A stretch of 64,000 nucleotides of DNA, from the NCBI GenBank assembly GCA_958510825.1, contig OY294048.1:16199589-16263588 (forward strand), written 5' to 3'. Below, one piece after another: positions 1-10,820 of the stretch. The DNA is from Brachypterus glaber (Eukaryota; Arthropoda; Insecta; Coleoptera; Kateretidae). Below the pieces are notes generated by a model. That model saw only the letters and a program-made list of their open reading frames with translations. It searched no databases and was not told the DNA's origin. The first letter of the stretch is position 1. Every line of letters starts with the position of its first letter. Made by a program: the position numbers and the translations under genes.

Positions 1-84
1 GACGTGTTACAAGACCTAGGGTTAAAATATTGCTCCGCACTGCCCCCCTGGCGCCGCCTTACCGAACAAAAAATAAAAAAATAT

Positions 85-175
85 GACAAATGATAGTTTT
101 TGTTTTGTGATATACATATTCCAAATTTAAAGTTTATATCTCATCCCGTTCAAAAGTTACGAGGGGTGTACCATT
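85..175. repeat. End fragment of the C-rich foldback family
   Basis: This piece resembles the right arm of the complete element at 42661-43379: a 'ccaaatttaaagt' block, then 'tatctca', then 'cgttcaaaagtta', then a G-rich end. Only one arm is visible and the rest may lie before the window. No reading frame of note overlaps it. Confidence 0.5.
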
Positions 176-627
176 TAAAAGAATAAATCTGTATATGTTT
201 TTCATTTGCATTTAAAGCATTAGGCAAGTTTCATAATGTGTAAGAAGAAATCAGCTAACCAAATCCACTAAATTTAGATCCAAAATATTATAGGTAAACA
301 CGAAAATGTTTTTTTTTATTTTTCTTTTTATTTTTCTTCTTCATCTTCTCTTCCTTTTCTTCTCATTGCAGCGATTTGACACCACAATAACCAATCACGC
401 AACTAAACGTACTCTCCGAACTAGTTAAGTTTAAAGTTTAGCACGTCATTAGTTATCTTTATTTTTCAACACAGTTAAAATGACAGTTCGTAGTTAACTG
501 TATTTTTAAATGTGTTTACTTACAACAAAATTAACAAACTAATATGAAAATATTGTGGAACAATAATAATTTCAACTGTTTTTAGGCACAATTTGGGCAT
601 TTAAATAACAATTTGTCGTTTCTTCGC
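176..627. other. Intergenic, nothing recognised
   Basis: AT-rich sequence with a pyrimidine run around 308-366. I see no gene, RNA or repeat with a partner elsewhere in the window. Confidence 0.5.
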
Positions 628-1105
628 ATAAAAAGCAGAACCAAGATTCAAAACTCTGATTTCTTCGTTACTTCCTTTTCTTGTTGTTTTTTGTTTTTGT
701 CATTTTTTTTGTTGTCAACTATGTACTTCGCATGGCAATATTAACAATCGCAAAAAATTAACTTTTCGCTTCTTTACTAAGTGAACAAAAAATATGAGCA
801 AGAAATTGCATGTTTGTGCCTACCTTATTACTTCCTTGCCCTGCAATAATTGATGCTACCCAGCTTACAACAGTCAGCACAATTTTTCAAGTTTTTAAGG
901 TAGAAGAGCACGATACACGAAGTGCGTTTTAGTGTATGCCATTACCAACTGGATAAAGATACATCATACTTACAGGAATCTTTTCGATATAACAGATATA
1001 CTGACAGTGCCAATTATGACACAGATGACGAACTAACGAGCTTAAGAGGGGGTGGCAATATTAGGAGCATGATCATAATTGTCTCACCTACCTTATATAA
1101 ATATT
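628..1105. repeat. Dispersed repeat, copy 1 (partner at 54281-54600)
   Basis: The two copies share 'aaccaagattc', 'gatttcttcgtt', 'cgcatggcaatatta', 'cttttcgcttcttta', 'ccttgccctgcaataat' and 'aagagggggtgg' in the same order and orientation. Copy 1 carries about 155 extra bases (roughly 860-1015) that copy 2 lacks, between 'ctgcaataat' and 'gacacaga'. No TIR or tail identifies the element class. The 73-codon frame over 922-1143 lies in the repeat and is unlikely to be a gene. Confidence 0.65.
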
Positions 1106-1940
1106 TATATTTTTCTCACACAATAGTTTCTATTGTGTTTTAATATGTTACAAAGCATACATTGTGTACAAACTGCTTTAATTAATCTGAAATACATATA
1201 CGCAGTTTTTGCATTTATCTTGTTTACCAGTGATAAAAAGTATACTTTTATGGCGACCGATACTGATTTGATGAAATATATTTGCTGATTTTTTAAAAGT
1301 AACCAGTAAAACTCGATTTAATAGTGATTTATTTTCAGAAAGAAATGGAACCATTGCAACATGATAATTTTTTTCTATTTTCTTTAGTGTTTGATGGAAA
1401 CTGTTTGTTTTTCATCCGAGTTTTAATCAAACGAAAACCCAAAAAAAGATGGGTAATTATTACATATTTATCTAGGTTTTATTATTGAAATTCCGTACTA
1501 ATCCAAAATTATTATAATATTAAACAGCCAAACACAGCGAAGTTCTTAAAACAAATTTATATTTCACGCTATTGTCCTAATCTCAAAAGTTATATAAAAG
1601 GCTCAATATTTGTATGATAAATACTTCGACTATCCTTGATTACAGTGACATATTTATTTTATCGAAATTGGTTAAAAGACTTTTAGCCAAAATACCTGAC
1701 CAGCTGTACCATAGTGAGTTGCGTCTAAAACGCGATGTTGTCAAATTGTGTTGGCAGATTTACCTTGGTTTTTTCATTTGCTTTGGTGGTGTCTATTAAT
1801 AGGAAGACGTTAACGTTGGTTCACGTTAGTTTTTTTGCAGGTTTAGTGTTTTTTTAATAATGGGGGAGCGTTGCCTCTCCATTTAAACAAAAACAAACCT
1901 TAAAAACCTAAAAATGGCAGTTTTTACGAATAACTACTCA
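1106..1940. other. Intergenic, nothing recognised
   Basis: AT-rich DNA. The segment 1805-1860 has 'gttaacgttggtt' followed by a T-rich stretch, and a similar arrangement occurs at 58700-58745, so a weak dispersed motif is possible. The 61-codon frame at 1614-1799 shows no recognisable domain. Confidence 0.4.
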
Positions 1941-2037
1941 TACACACTCTGCCGTTCTAAGCTGAAAGTTCCTATCTATGTATGTTAAACATAAATATAG
2001 ATATGACCTTTTAGCTTAGGACGGCAGCACTGTGTGT
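1941..2037. repeat. Hairpin repeat, copy 1 (partner at 38684-38760)
   Basis: The left arm 1949-1976 (ctgccgttctaagctgaaa, then cctatct) pairs with the right arm 2000-2026 (containing gacc, agcttaggacggcag). Outer bases extend the pairing to about 1941 and 2037. The loop of about 20 bases contains 'gttaaacat'. The copy at 38684 has the same arm design and loop. A tiny MITE is the simplest reading; a transcribed hairpin of pre-miRNA size is an alternative. Confidence 0.7.
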
Positions 2038-3329
2038 ACTAGTCTTTCCTCTTTTTTTCGTAAATAATTGGTCCTTTTAGGGAAATGAAATAATTATTTA
2101 GAATAATTCATTGAAAAGGAGAAAATTTGCTCAATCTGTCAACAACCCAAGTCATAATGCATTTTTTTTAACTTTAAAATACATAATAATAATAATGAGT
2201 TTAACCTTTTTAAAAAATAAATATTATTAATAATTTAATGTGTTCTGTCAATTCGCTCTGTCAAGGTTCGATTGCACTTCCGGTTGAAAAATCTTACTAG
2301 TCGGCAAAAATCTGTCATTGCCAAGCTAGTAGTCCTTATTTAATACGACTTATCAGTAGTACAGAGAGATACACGAAACAAAGTACGCGTTGCAACGCTT
2401 TGCACCAGTGCAATAAACAAAATCCAGCTACTGCTGTGAATCTGCAATGTTTGCACTTGAAACTAGCAAGTGTGTGTGTCTGGATAGATACATAGGTGAA
2501 CCAGACAGAATGTAGTATTTTCAAATATCTTAACTTTGTGTGACTGTTTTTCTTCCATTTTTTAACCTTCTTTCTAGGGTACTGAAACTTGATTTCTAAC
2601 TTCGGAGAAAATAAAAGTGCGACCCTCAAATTAAAGTTTTAGGTCAGTAAGAAAAAATTGACCCCGTACTATGTAGTAAAATTCATTTATGTTTTTTGAG
2701 CTACAAATAATATAACAAATATAACCTACTAATCTAAATTTTTAAATTCAAGTTAATTGCCTTGACAGGACCAGGTATTTTTAAGAATATTTTTTTTCCA
2801 GAAGAAATAATTTTCTCTAAGATATGAATAAAATCTTTTAACCTCTTTAGAGACGAATTTTTTGTTAAGATTAATTTAGTAGCAAAAGTTCAAAATGCAA
2901 AAACAAGTCAACAACTGAAGATGTACGAATCTTGGTCATTGGATGTCGCTTGTGATTGGAAACAAAGTAAATGGCAACAGGTATAGCCACTGAGCGTTAA
3001 TGAATTCGGTGAATTTAATTTTGAGGAATTTATTTTTAACTGTACACATATTATTATGTGCCTATGTCCCTGAAAAGGTTAAATTAATATCACTATCTTT
3101 AGTCGTACCACCTTCTATAGGTTATTTTTTGCTGAGCGCATACTACGCTGCCCACTTTTCGCTATCTGTGTGTTACCAGACACCTTCTGTGATCTTCTGA
3201 CCGGATGTGACACGCGGCCTACGCGTTTTACACCTTATATTTCAAGACCGGAATTTTATGCAACATAGCTTTATACTAAAATTAAATTTAACCCTAAAAT
3301 GCGCAAATTTTCTAAATGTTGTAACAATG
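2038..3329. other. Intergenic, nothing recognised
   Basis: AT-rich. Frames at 2336-2629 (minus) and 3000-3200 (plus) have no recognisable domain, no signal of splicing and no paralogue in the window. I do not call them genes. Confidence 0.4.
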
Positions 3330-3339
3330 AAGGTTTTTT

Positions 3340-3600
3340 TTAGCCGACTCCAGTAGCGCAAAGATTAGCGAGTTTGATTACGGATCCCGGGGTTGTGGGT
3401 TCGAGCCCCACATAGAGCATGGATGTATAGTGGTGTAAATAGTCGGTAGATGGAACTATGATGACTAACTGTAATGTGGGTATCAGGTGAAACTGTAAAC
3501 ACATTTCAGGGTGGATGCGAGTTCTGTTGAGGACCGTGCTTCGGAGGGCACGTAAAGATGGCGGTCCAGTCAATTAGGCCATAAAAACAGAAACAACAAC
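3340..3600 (+). mobile_element. Complete tRNA-derived SINE with 10-bp TSD
   Basis: A tRNA-like head begins at about 3343 with an A-box-like 'tagcgcaaagattagcg' and a B box 'ggttcgagccc' inside a perfect T-arm (gtggg, loop, cccac) near 3395-3412. A tRNA-unrelated body follows, with the motif 'ccgtgcttcggagggcacg' near 3534, and the tail is A-rich with 'caacaacaa'. The 10-mer 'aaggtttttt' occurs exactly at 3330-3339 and 3601-3610, which I read as the target-site duplication. RNA polymerase III would transcribe such an element from the internal boxes; a LINE would supply reverse transcriptase. The 77-codon minus-strand frame over it is a shadow. Confidence 0.88.
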
Positions 3601-3610
3601 AAGGTTTTTT

Positions 3611-3925
3611 AACCGCTGAATTATCATAAAAATATTTTAAAAAACTTTAAAAAAAATCTTATGTTGCGTACGTGATGGTTTGGATATGCTTCTTTTAAGA
3701 CGAAAATAACATTGTAACTTAATTTGCTTTAAATTGAATAAAAAAAGAAGGAAACAAGCCGTGAAGATATCTAATGCTACGCACAGTAAATGGTATATTG
3801 CATTTTACCAAATACTTAAAAAAACAATAACTTTCAAAAAAAAAATTATTTAAAAGATCTTTTCTTGAAAAACTAAAAATTTGAACAATTATATTGAAAA
3901 TAAACGTTTTTTTTTTATTTTTAAA
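3611..3925. other. Intergenic, nothing recognised
   Basis: A-rich DNA with no gene or repeat partner that I can see. Confidence 0.4.
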
Positions 3926-4120
3926 AAAAGTTCAACCCCCATAACTTTTTTGTTTTTTGGGGGATTACTTTCAAAATTGGTAGAATTGAACCTTACAATA
4001 GAAGTAATTTTTTCTTAAAAAGTTAAGTTAATCGGAATTTTCTTTCAGCTTTTTTCGATTTTTTTAAAGGTGCAACCCTCATAACTTTTTTGTTTTTGGG
4101 GGATTACTTTAAAAAACAGT
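3926..4120. repeat. Two-copy direct repeat
   Basis: The phrase 'cataacttttttgttttt' followed by 'gggggattactt' occurs at about 3937-3970 and again at about 4078-4110, each preceded by a short 'caaccc' context. The spacing is about 140 bases. It looks like a diverged tandem dimer of a dispersed repeat. Confidence 0.6.
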
Positions 4121-4443
4121 ATAAGTAGTTTAAAGAAATGTATACTTATAAAATATAGTTTAAAGAAATTGCAAACTGAAAGGTCTTATTTCATTAGTTT
4201 TATTATTTTGAAATTATACAAATAATCTCGTATTGGAACATTTTTATTAAGGAATTTTAAGCACAAAACGCATACTTTAGTTAAGAGCTAAATTTAACCA
4301 ATTAGATTGCCCTATTTTTAACACTAGACTACATTTAAATTTACAATGAAAGCCTTTATTTCCCAGAGCTTAGCGCTTAACGACGTTGTATGCCTTATAT
4401 TTTAAATTTAACTAGCACTGAAGCCTATTTTTTCAACACGAGA

Positions 4444-4488
4444 GCTGATATTTATAAGGCTGATATTTATAAAGCTGATATTTATTAA
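4444..4488. repeat. 15-bp tandem repeat, three units
   Basis: Three units of 'gctgatatttataag' with one or two changes start at 4444, 4459 and 4474. Confidence 0.85.
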
Positions 4489-4677
4489 GGCCGTGTAGTT
4501 GTTAGTAATAAATGCGCCTTCGCCATTTTTTTTAATGAATGTCACAGCACCCTCTAAAAAAAATTAGGTTTTCTTATCACAACACCTACGTTTTTAATGT
4601 ACATGCCAAGTTTTAGACAGCCTGGTATTTTGGAAGTATTTAATAAACGTCTGGAAAGACAGGCGGACAAACAGATG

Positions 4678-4789
4678 GACACCTTATCGATTTTATTATA
4701 TATAATAAAATCGATGAGGTGTCTGTCAATATATAGAACTTTCTTTTATTCTAACATAACTTTCTTTTATTCTAACATAACTTTCTTGT
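4678..4789. repeat. 23-bp palindrome followed by 21-bp tandem repeat
   Basis: The left arm 4678-4700 and the right arm 4701-4723 are inverted complements with one mismatch and no spacer (gacacc, atcgattttattata). After 14 bases, 'aactttcttttattctaaca' starts at 4737 and repeats at 4758, with a third partial unit at 4779. The A-C-G-rich 'gacaggcggacaaacag' just before the palindrome suggests the end of a transposable element. Confidence 0.8.
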
Positions 4790-5093
4790 AAACTTAAGCT
4801 TATAAGGGCGATCAAAAGTAAATATAATACCTAACTGACGTCTGAAAAGAAGGTAAGCACTAAAACAGATCCCATATAGAAATTTGTTTTTAAAATAATT
4901 CTTGATAAACATAACAAATTCTAAAAATATGTAAATTTAATTTAGTTCCTCGTGTTTTGCATGTACTTCTGGTCTCTTCCTTAAAACCTCGTGACTTATG
5001 TGAATTGTTATCACATACACTTGTTTACTCTAAGCGTACTTGTAAGTCTCGTTATGGAAATGTCCTGCCGTATTAAGACAGGAAATATTGTTT

Positions 5094-5215
5094 TTAAACG
5101 GTGGCAACTTGGAATAATAATTTGGCAAGCCTGGTTCACAGACCCTTCAAGTACGCAATTAAATTTTAATTATTAATAACAGGACTTTTTAAAATTTTAT
5201 TCTTAAAGTTTGGTT
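5094..5215. repeat. Direct repeat flanking the RT and SINE, left copy
   Basis: This block begins 'aatattgtttttaaacgg' and contains 'ggcaagcctggttcacag' and 'cttcaagtacgcaattaaa'. It is repeated with a handful of differences at 5784-5910. The two copies enclose a reverse transcriptase fragment and a SINE. Bases just beyond its end (about 5210-5265) also resemble the hairpin repeat at 44457-44545. Confidence 0.85.
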
Positions 5216-5290
5216 ATTTAATCATTAACACTAAACTAATTTAAGAATTTAATTGATGAAATGAAATGTGTCAAATAATTTTGACTTTTG

Positions 5291-5511
5291 ATTGAAAATA
5301 TACCGAAAGAATCCCTTCCACTAGAAATTAAATTATCAGGGAATACCAAATTCTTGGGCACAATTTTTTATTCCAATTTAAACTGGGATGACCATATTCA
5401 AAGTGTTTGTGGTAAATTAAATAGGGCTTATTATGCTATTCGTCAGATGAAATGTTATTTGGGCGGAGATTCAATACTTACTGTTTACTATGCCCTAGCA
5501 TACTCGCATAT
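5291..5511 (+). pseudogene. Non-LTR retrotransposon RT fragment (thumb region)
   Basis: About 70 codons are open and read like the region just after the palm of CR1/Jockey-type reverse transcriptases: a 'KFLGTIF' strand, 'NWDDHI', then 'KLNRAYYAIRQMK', then 'LTVYYALAYSHI'. Catalytic residues lie upstream in such proteins and are missing here. The similarity stops at about 5511, where a T-rich run and then the SINE begin. It is a 5'- and 3'-truncated relic. The clade cannot be fixed from this length. Confidence 0.8.
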
Positions 5512-5540
5512 ATTTTTATGTTTTTTTTTTATGTTTGTTT

Positions 5541-5783
5541 TTAACCTCGTACTATTCTACTTAATTAAGCATCCCCTAAGTCCAGGACTTGTGTGGGCTA
5601 GTAGTAGAGGGAACCACCGGCTTTAATTGACTTTCGAACCAATATATCTAGGGAGTACGCCTTCGCCAAATTTCAATTATTAATTAACTGAAAAAGGCAA
5701 TCGGCGCCAGTGAGGTTTGAACTCACGATCATAGCTCAGTGTCAACGCTATATCGATGCCTTAGACCGCTGAGCTAATCTCCC
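5541..5783 (-). mobile_element. SINE family B, copy a (tRNA head type 1)
   Basis: On the minus strand the head starts GGGAGATTAGCTCAGCGG (A box), has a long variable region and a perfect T-arm (GTGAG, TTCAAAC, CTCAC), and ends GGCGCC. The body has 'cagttaattaataattg', 'tttggcgaaggcg' and 'ggttcgaaagtcaatta', and ends 'gaatagtacgaggttaa'. Body and 3' end match the copies at 17647-17874 and 37627-37878, but the head is different. Its 5' end abuts the right copy of the 125-bp direct repeat at 5784. Confidence 0.85.
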
Positions 5784-5910
5784 AATATTGTTTTTAAACG
5801 GTGGCAACTTGGAACAATAATTTGGCAAGCCTGGTTCACAGACCCTTCAAGTACGCAATTAAATTTTAATTATTAATAACAGGATATTTTTAAATTGTAT
5901 TCTTAAAGTT
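5784..5910. repeat. Direct repeat flanking the RT and SINE, right copy
   Basis: Partner of 5094-5215, starting at the base after the SINE head. The differences are few, for example ggaataat against ggaacaat and an altered T-run near the end. Either a local duplication or an unusually long target-site duplication could produce this arrangement. Confidence 0.85.
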
Positions 5911-6104
5911 GGTCATTGGTAAAACTCTTAGTGATCCAACCATTACTCAAGATGGGCCTTAAAAAATTTAAATCAAAAATCAAGCACCACCTTTTTTTAA
6001 TGATGGATCTTATAGTACAGAACCTACTAAGTAAAGCACGGTCAAAATTAAAAAAATTCTTAGAGAATTTTTTGAGAAAATCGATTTTCAATTGTTTTTA
6101 TATT

Positions 6105-6699
6105 TTTTGAACCATTTGTTTTTATATTTTTTGATATATCGACTTTAAATTTGGAACACTTAATTAAATAAGACAACATAAACTATCCTTTGGCTATATT
6201 CAATAATAGTTTTTAAAATATGGTCAGGGGGAAAGGGGGTATTTTTTAGAATTCTCTATTCCGCCATATTTTTTTATTTTATTTAAGTCATTTTTCAATT
6301 TTTTATACTAAAATATATGATTTTTTAAGATTTTTGATGTAAAATTTTATTTATATCATATAAAAATTAGTTTAAAAGTATACTTGGCTTATTTCCATCA
6401 TCATGAAATAAACCATTTTTCAATTTTTTTTAATTTTTTTTGAAGAAATTTTGACGAAAATTCCCATTCCCAACCCTATTTTAAACCCCCAAAAAAGGTA
6501 TCGAAAAATTAAAAAAATATGTGGCCAAATAGAGAATTTTAAAGGCTTTAAAATTATGTATTACACGACCCTGCCCACATTTTAAAGGCTAAAAATATCA
6601 AATGTATCCAGAAAGATAGCTATAGTTTAACGTCTAATTTAAGAGTTATACATTTAAAGTCGATATCTCAACTCGTTCAAAAGTTGATGGAACGCACAG
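6105..6699. mobile_element. C-rich foldback MITE, degraded copy
   Basis: The left arm has 'atatcgactttaaatttgg' at about 6136 and 'aattctctatt' at 6250. The right arm mirrors these with 'aatagagaatttt' (6530), 'acacgaccctgcccac' (6563) and 'aaagtcgatatctcaactcg' (6655), and ends 'cgcacag' before TA at 6700. The layout matches the complete copy at 42661-43379. The frames at 5903-6110 lie at its left edge and are not genes. Confidence 0.75.
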
Positions 6700-6701
6700 T
6701 A

Positions 6702-8130
6702 TATCTCATTTAGAGCACGTTCGAGTGGTGACTTTTTTATTGAGCATCTATAGGTACTTTGTTAACAGAGTACAGTTTTGTTTAAATAATTTAAATATGG
6801 CCATATGTTTTACAGGTATTAAACCCTTTTATCTAATGTTTATCAAAAGTTTTTTTTTAAGCGTTAAAATTGTTGAATAGTGGTTCACTTAAGTAAACAG
6901 TATTAACTTCTTAAACCTTAAGTCGTTTTTGGATTTTAGACCATAACCTTCTTGTTTTACAAACACCTTTGTTATTTTTACAGTCGTTGAAAATCCAAAC
7001 GATGCGTAAAATTTTTAGGATCAAAGGTGGAAAATATTGTAAATATTAGACAAACTTTGCGACTGTGTGCAGTTATTGCTTAGCATTTAATAGTATACCT
7101 AAGTATTTGTTAATAGTATATTTCGTACGACCTAGATGATATAGTCGACGCCACAAATATAAGAGATTTTTTTTAGCACCGAACATTTTTTTCTGGCGCT
7201 TATCATTATCTGACCCTACTCGTCCAGACACAACATCTACTACCCCTAGTAAGTCCTCTTCGAACTTAATATAATAAAATTAAACTACGCCCTTATCCCA
7301 CATTCATCTATTTCAAATGTAAGTATTCTACTATATCTATGGCGTTAGTATAATTAGTGCTGATTTTCCATCATCCTCATCGCTAGTTTATTGGGGTATT
7401 TAAGAGACATTTAACTTAATAGGAATTAGTTTGAATGGAGAATAATGGGGGAGTGAGTCTTAGCTCACTGATGCTGGAGTTGCATCTGTCATTAATTGGA
7501 GAACAAAGAGTGAGGTAGGGGAGGAGAAAAGGGAGAAAAGGGTGAAGGAGGGGAAAGGGAAATTATTTTCCACCGGTTGCTATGACAGCGGTTGGAAAGT
7601 GACGCAAACATGTTTCAGTGCATTTCGAGTGCTTTATTTACTCGAATCCTTCTCATAATAAATTAAGCACTCTTGTGCAATAAAAACTAGTACTAAGTTT
7701 TACATAACAAGAGTTGTATATGAGCAATTACGCATGCCACACTATGCTGCCCAGGCCCTGTTTTGGTGTCCAAAAAGGAAAAAACGAATTTCATAAATAA
7801 AACATAAAACCGTCTAAAAAACAATAACTAGACTATTCTGCGTTATAAAATTGCACTGATTTTGTTTTTAGTTAATTAGGATCTAAACGCCAGTCGATTT
7901 TCTATACCGATGTAAAATTTAATTTTAAAGCATATACTGATGCGTGTATAGCAAAATAGTATTTTTTCTTAACATACGTTGGTTCACTAAGATTTAGTAA
8001 TATCATTGTACAAGCATAGCTTTAATGAATAAACATAATATTTAAGGTAAAATTAATTTTTAAGTCTTACTTTTATATTAAAGCCTAAGGCAATTTTTTT
8101 TAATGACAAGCGCAAATACAATTTACGAAT
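6702..8130. other. Intergenic with a polypurine tract
   Basis: I see no gene. The one notable stretch is 7498-7562, almost entirely A and G on the plus strand and able in principle to form triplex DNA. The rest is AT-rich with no repeat partner that I noticed. Confidence 0.45.
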
Positions 8131-8133
8131 AGT

Positions 8134-8440
8134 TGGGCGCGCACTGACGCGCATTTCTAATTTTTATATTACAATGTTCGTACAGTAGTCTAAATAGTGT
8201 ATGAATATTAGATAGCCAAACATATTCAAAATTAAGTTATGAGAATTTTTGTAGGAAAAAATACAAAATTTTGATATTTTATATAATAAAATTTGAAAAT
8301 AATTGCCTACGCATTAGTGCGCATTTAAATTGTATATACTAAAATATTCTAATATACACAGTTCTTAAAATGTGTAAATATTAGATAGCTAAAATAAAAC
8401 AAAAAAAAGTTATAAACATTTTATTCCAGGTAGGTTTGAA
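8134..8440. repeat. Diverged tandem dimer, unit about 170 bp
   Basis: Unit 1 has 'actgacgcgcattt', 'tgaatattagatagc' and 'aagttatgagaattt'. Unit 2 has 'attagtgcgcattt', 'taaatattagatagct' and 'agttataaacatttt' in the same order about 170 bases later. It looks like a two-unit satellite remnant. Confidence 0.7.
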
Positions 8441-8639
8441 ATTTTATTTTTAAAAATAAATAAGTTTATTCAATTGTTTATATTGGAAATACTTCTAAAT
8501 AAACATATATAAACAACAAATTATTTAAACGTGGTTTCTGAAATACCTCTGGGCAAAAACACAGTCCTTTAAAAAGGGCACCCTAAATTTAAATGTTGTC
8601 CAAGAACAATAAATTTATTCAGGGCGTACGAATTGGAGG

Positions 8640-8954
8640 TTAATTATTTTAAATTTTAAATTTTACACTTTGTGCCCAAAGCCCTTCAATGTTAAAACTC
8701 AGTTTTGACTCAAAAATAGTTATTTATGTATAGTAAACCATTTAAGATTTAATTCACAAATAAAAAAATTTTAAACACTTTTTTTCTGTTTGGACACATA
8801 GTGCGCCATCTTTTTAATTAAAAAAAATATTTACCCTTGCCCCCTGCCTTGTTTGTGCCATCTAAACATATCAAATATATACCAAAAAAATATTTGGGTT
8901 ATATTATTCCATAAGTTCAAAAGAAAAGGGGGGGTAGACTTTTGACACGCACGG
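8640..8954. repeat. C-rich foldback family, right-half fragment
   Basis: The segment ends 'aagttcaaaagaaaagggg', 'gacttttgacacgcacgg' before TA at 8955, matching the right terminus of 42661-43379. The left boundary is uncertain because the left arm is not convincing. Confidence 0.5.
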
Positions 8955-8956
8955 TA

Positions 8957-10193
8957 TAGATTTAGTTGAAACCTTTCTCGCTACCATAAATTGAATCTCC
9001 TAAATTGGCGAAATGCTATGTGTACAGCTATTGTACATCTCCTTTATAAAAAAAACTCTCCCAGCCAAGCTGGATACAATTTCAACTGCCAAAGAGAAGT
9101 AAGAAACATTTTATAACTTTGCGTACGATAGTGTTACTTGAAACATCTTGTACTAAATTAATTTTAAATGAATAAATTAATTAAACGAATTAAATTAATA
9201 AATGAATTAAATAAAAGTAATACTTTTTATTAAACTTTTCTTCTGTAATTTACGAATTTTGCCACACGCAACAATACTTTCAAAACGTGTCTAGAAAACT
9301 ATTAGGGGTAAAATCGGCAAAATCCTGTTAATCTCTCGAGCAAACAAAATCAGCATGCCAAACCACAAAAACGAACATTTTTACTATGTGTTTGTTTTTC
9401 GTGAGTTTTCGGCACATTTTTGGATCTGCAGATGTGCCCTTTGTGCTTAAAATTGTGTAAACACGCGGGGACCTTGTTAGCAAACGTCAAACCATATGAC
9501 AAGCTTTAATAAGGGATCAAACACCTCAAAAAACACGAGTTGAAAAACCAGTCAATTGATTTTAATTTAACTGCAACTTGGACGATTATTGCATCAAAAA
9601 TATTTGAGATTACAATTCTATGTGTGACTAAGGATATTTCTAACAATTGTTAGTACGTTTGAGCAAAAGTGATGGTGATTCTCATGCAATTATTATATTT
9701 GTGATGTAATAAATTTTAACTGAGATTATGAATTTTTACAATAGAATCATATAAGAATAGGTTTTATTTTTAATTGTATTAATAGTAATATTTGATATTT
9801 AGACAATTCAGATTTCTACAAATATTTATTTCGACACTGAACAAATATGAATTAAATAATAATACTAATACTATGACTAGAAATAGTAGAAAAAAATGGT
9901 ATGAAATGCAGAAATATTTTTCGTACAACCTGGTGTACACGAAATAAAGAAAAATGCATGTTCACTATATGTTCTCGTTAGGATAATTTTCTATCCCACG
10001 AGTACATACTGCATATTTGAATGAAATGACAACTATGCACACTCATCTATACAAACGATTACATATAGCTTTCATTTTGACAAAAGTCATTTGACGTTTA
10101 TAAATGTCAAAATTAAACACGGGTAATTGTTTAAAATATACATTTTTAAAGAGTCTGGACTGTAGATCCAACTAAAATGTTGTTGGCAATTTG
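8957..10193. other. Intergenic, nothing recognised
   Basis: AT-rich, including an A/T-only stretch around 9164-9225. No gene, RNA or paired repeat seen. Confidence 0.4.
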
Positions 10194-10280
10194 TTTGCGA
10201 CAAGTCCTTAGTGCACTCGAATAATTTTTTGACTTCATCAAAAAAACTTCATCCTCGTGCACTAAGGACTAAAGTCGCAT
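10194..10280. repeat. Hairpin repeat (foldback)
   Basis: Left arm 10194-10216 (tttgcgac, agtccttagtgcac) pairs with right arm 10257-10280 (gtgcactaaggact, gtcgca). The central 14 bases pair perfectly. It lies directly before the element at 10299 and may be part of the same insertion. Confidence 0.75.
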
Positions 10281-10298
10281 ACTCGTTACGAAAACTAC

Positions 10299-10820
10299 TA
10301 TTTTATATTTTGCGACTCTTATAAGCTCATAATCACACGCATTTTGCGTGTTCTTATAGGCCCATAAGAGGTCTGTACTTTTTGTTCTTTTGAGTTGGCA
10401 ACAGACCTGGCCTATCGCTTCACGTTTTCCGTGCAAATGTCAATGTCGATTTAAAGTTGAATTTTCTACAAAATTTTGTGTTTAGGTTATTTTTACCATG
10501 TTAAAGTTGTGGCTTGGTTAATTGCAGTAAAAAAGAGAAGAGATGACTATAAAATATATCAAAATATCATTTGTTCTTAGAATTTTAAACATGGTGTAAG
10601 CCGTAATGCCAATCCAAAATAAAAATCCCTAAATCAGTCATCAATTTAAATGTAAGTTTTTTTTTAATTTTAGAGCAAAATAGAAAAAATTGTATAAAGC
10701 ACTCGTTTCATAACACGTTTTTAGCCCACTAGTACTTCAGAAGACTCGCCGCAAGCGGCTCGATTTCTAAACTTGTAGCCTTGCGCTAAAAACGTATGTT
10801 ATGAAACTAGTACTTTAATA
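10299..10820 (+). mobile_element. Dispersed non-autonomous element, copy A (full length)
   Basis: The copy begins near 'tgcgactcttataagctcat'. It contains the small hairpin 'acacgcattttgcgtgt' at about 10336, the phrases 'ttttgagttggcaaca', 'ttccgtgcaaatgt' and 'gcagtaaaaaagagaagag', and ends in a 120-base hairpin at about 10695-10817. That hairpin has arms 'gtttcataacacgttttta' and 'aaaaacgtatgttatgaaac' and ends 'tagtactttaata'. Other copies are at 25881 (nearly whole), 62138 (3' hairpin only) and 63651 (5' part only). Confidence 0.85.

Noticed and set aside
2915..2940. CTGAAGA followed by GAA
   Set aside because: The second core strand reads GAAT instead of GAAA and no stems pair.
5703..5783. 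Functional tRNA gene
   Set aside because: The acceptor stem does not pair and the same downstream body follows unrelated heads elsewhere, so it is a SINE head.
5094..5910. Solo or paired LTRs of an LTR retrotransposon
   Set aside because: The repeats lack TG...CA ends, primer-binding and polypurine sites, and what lies between is a non-LTR RT and a SINE.
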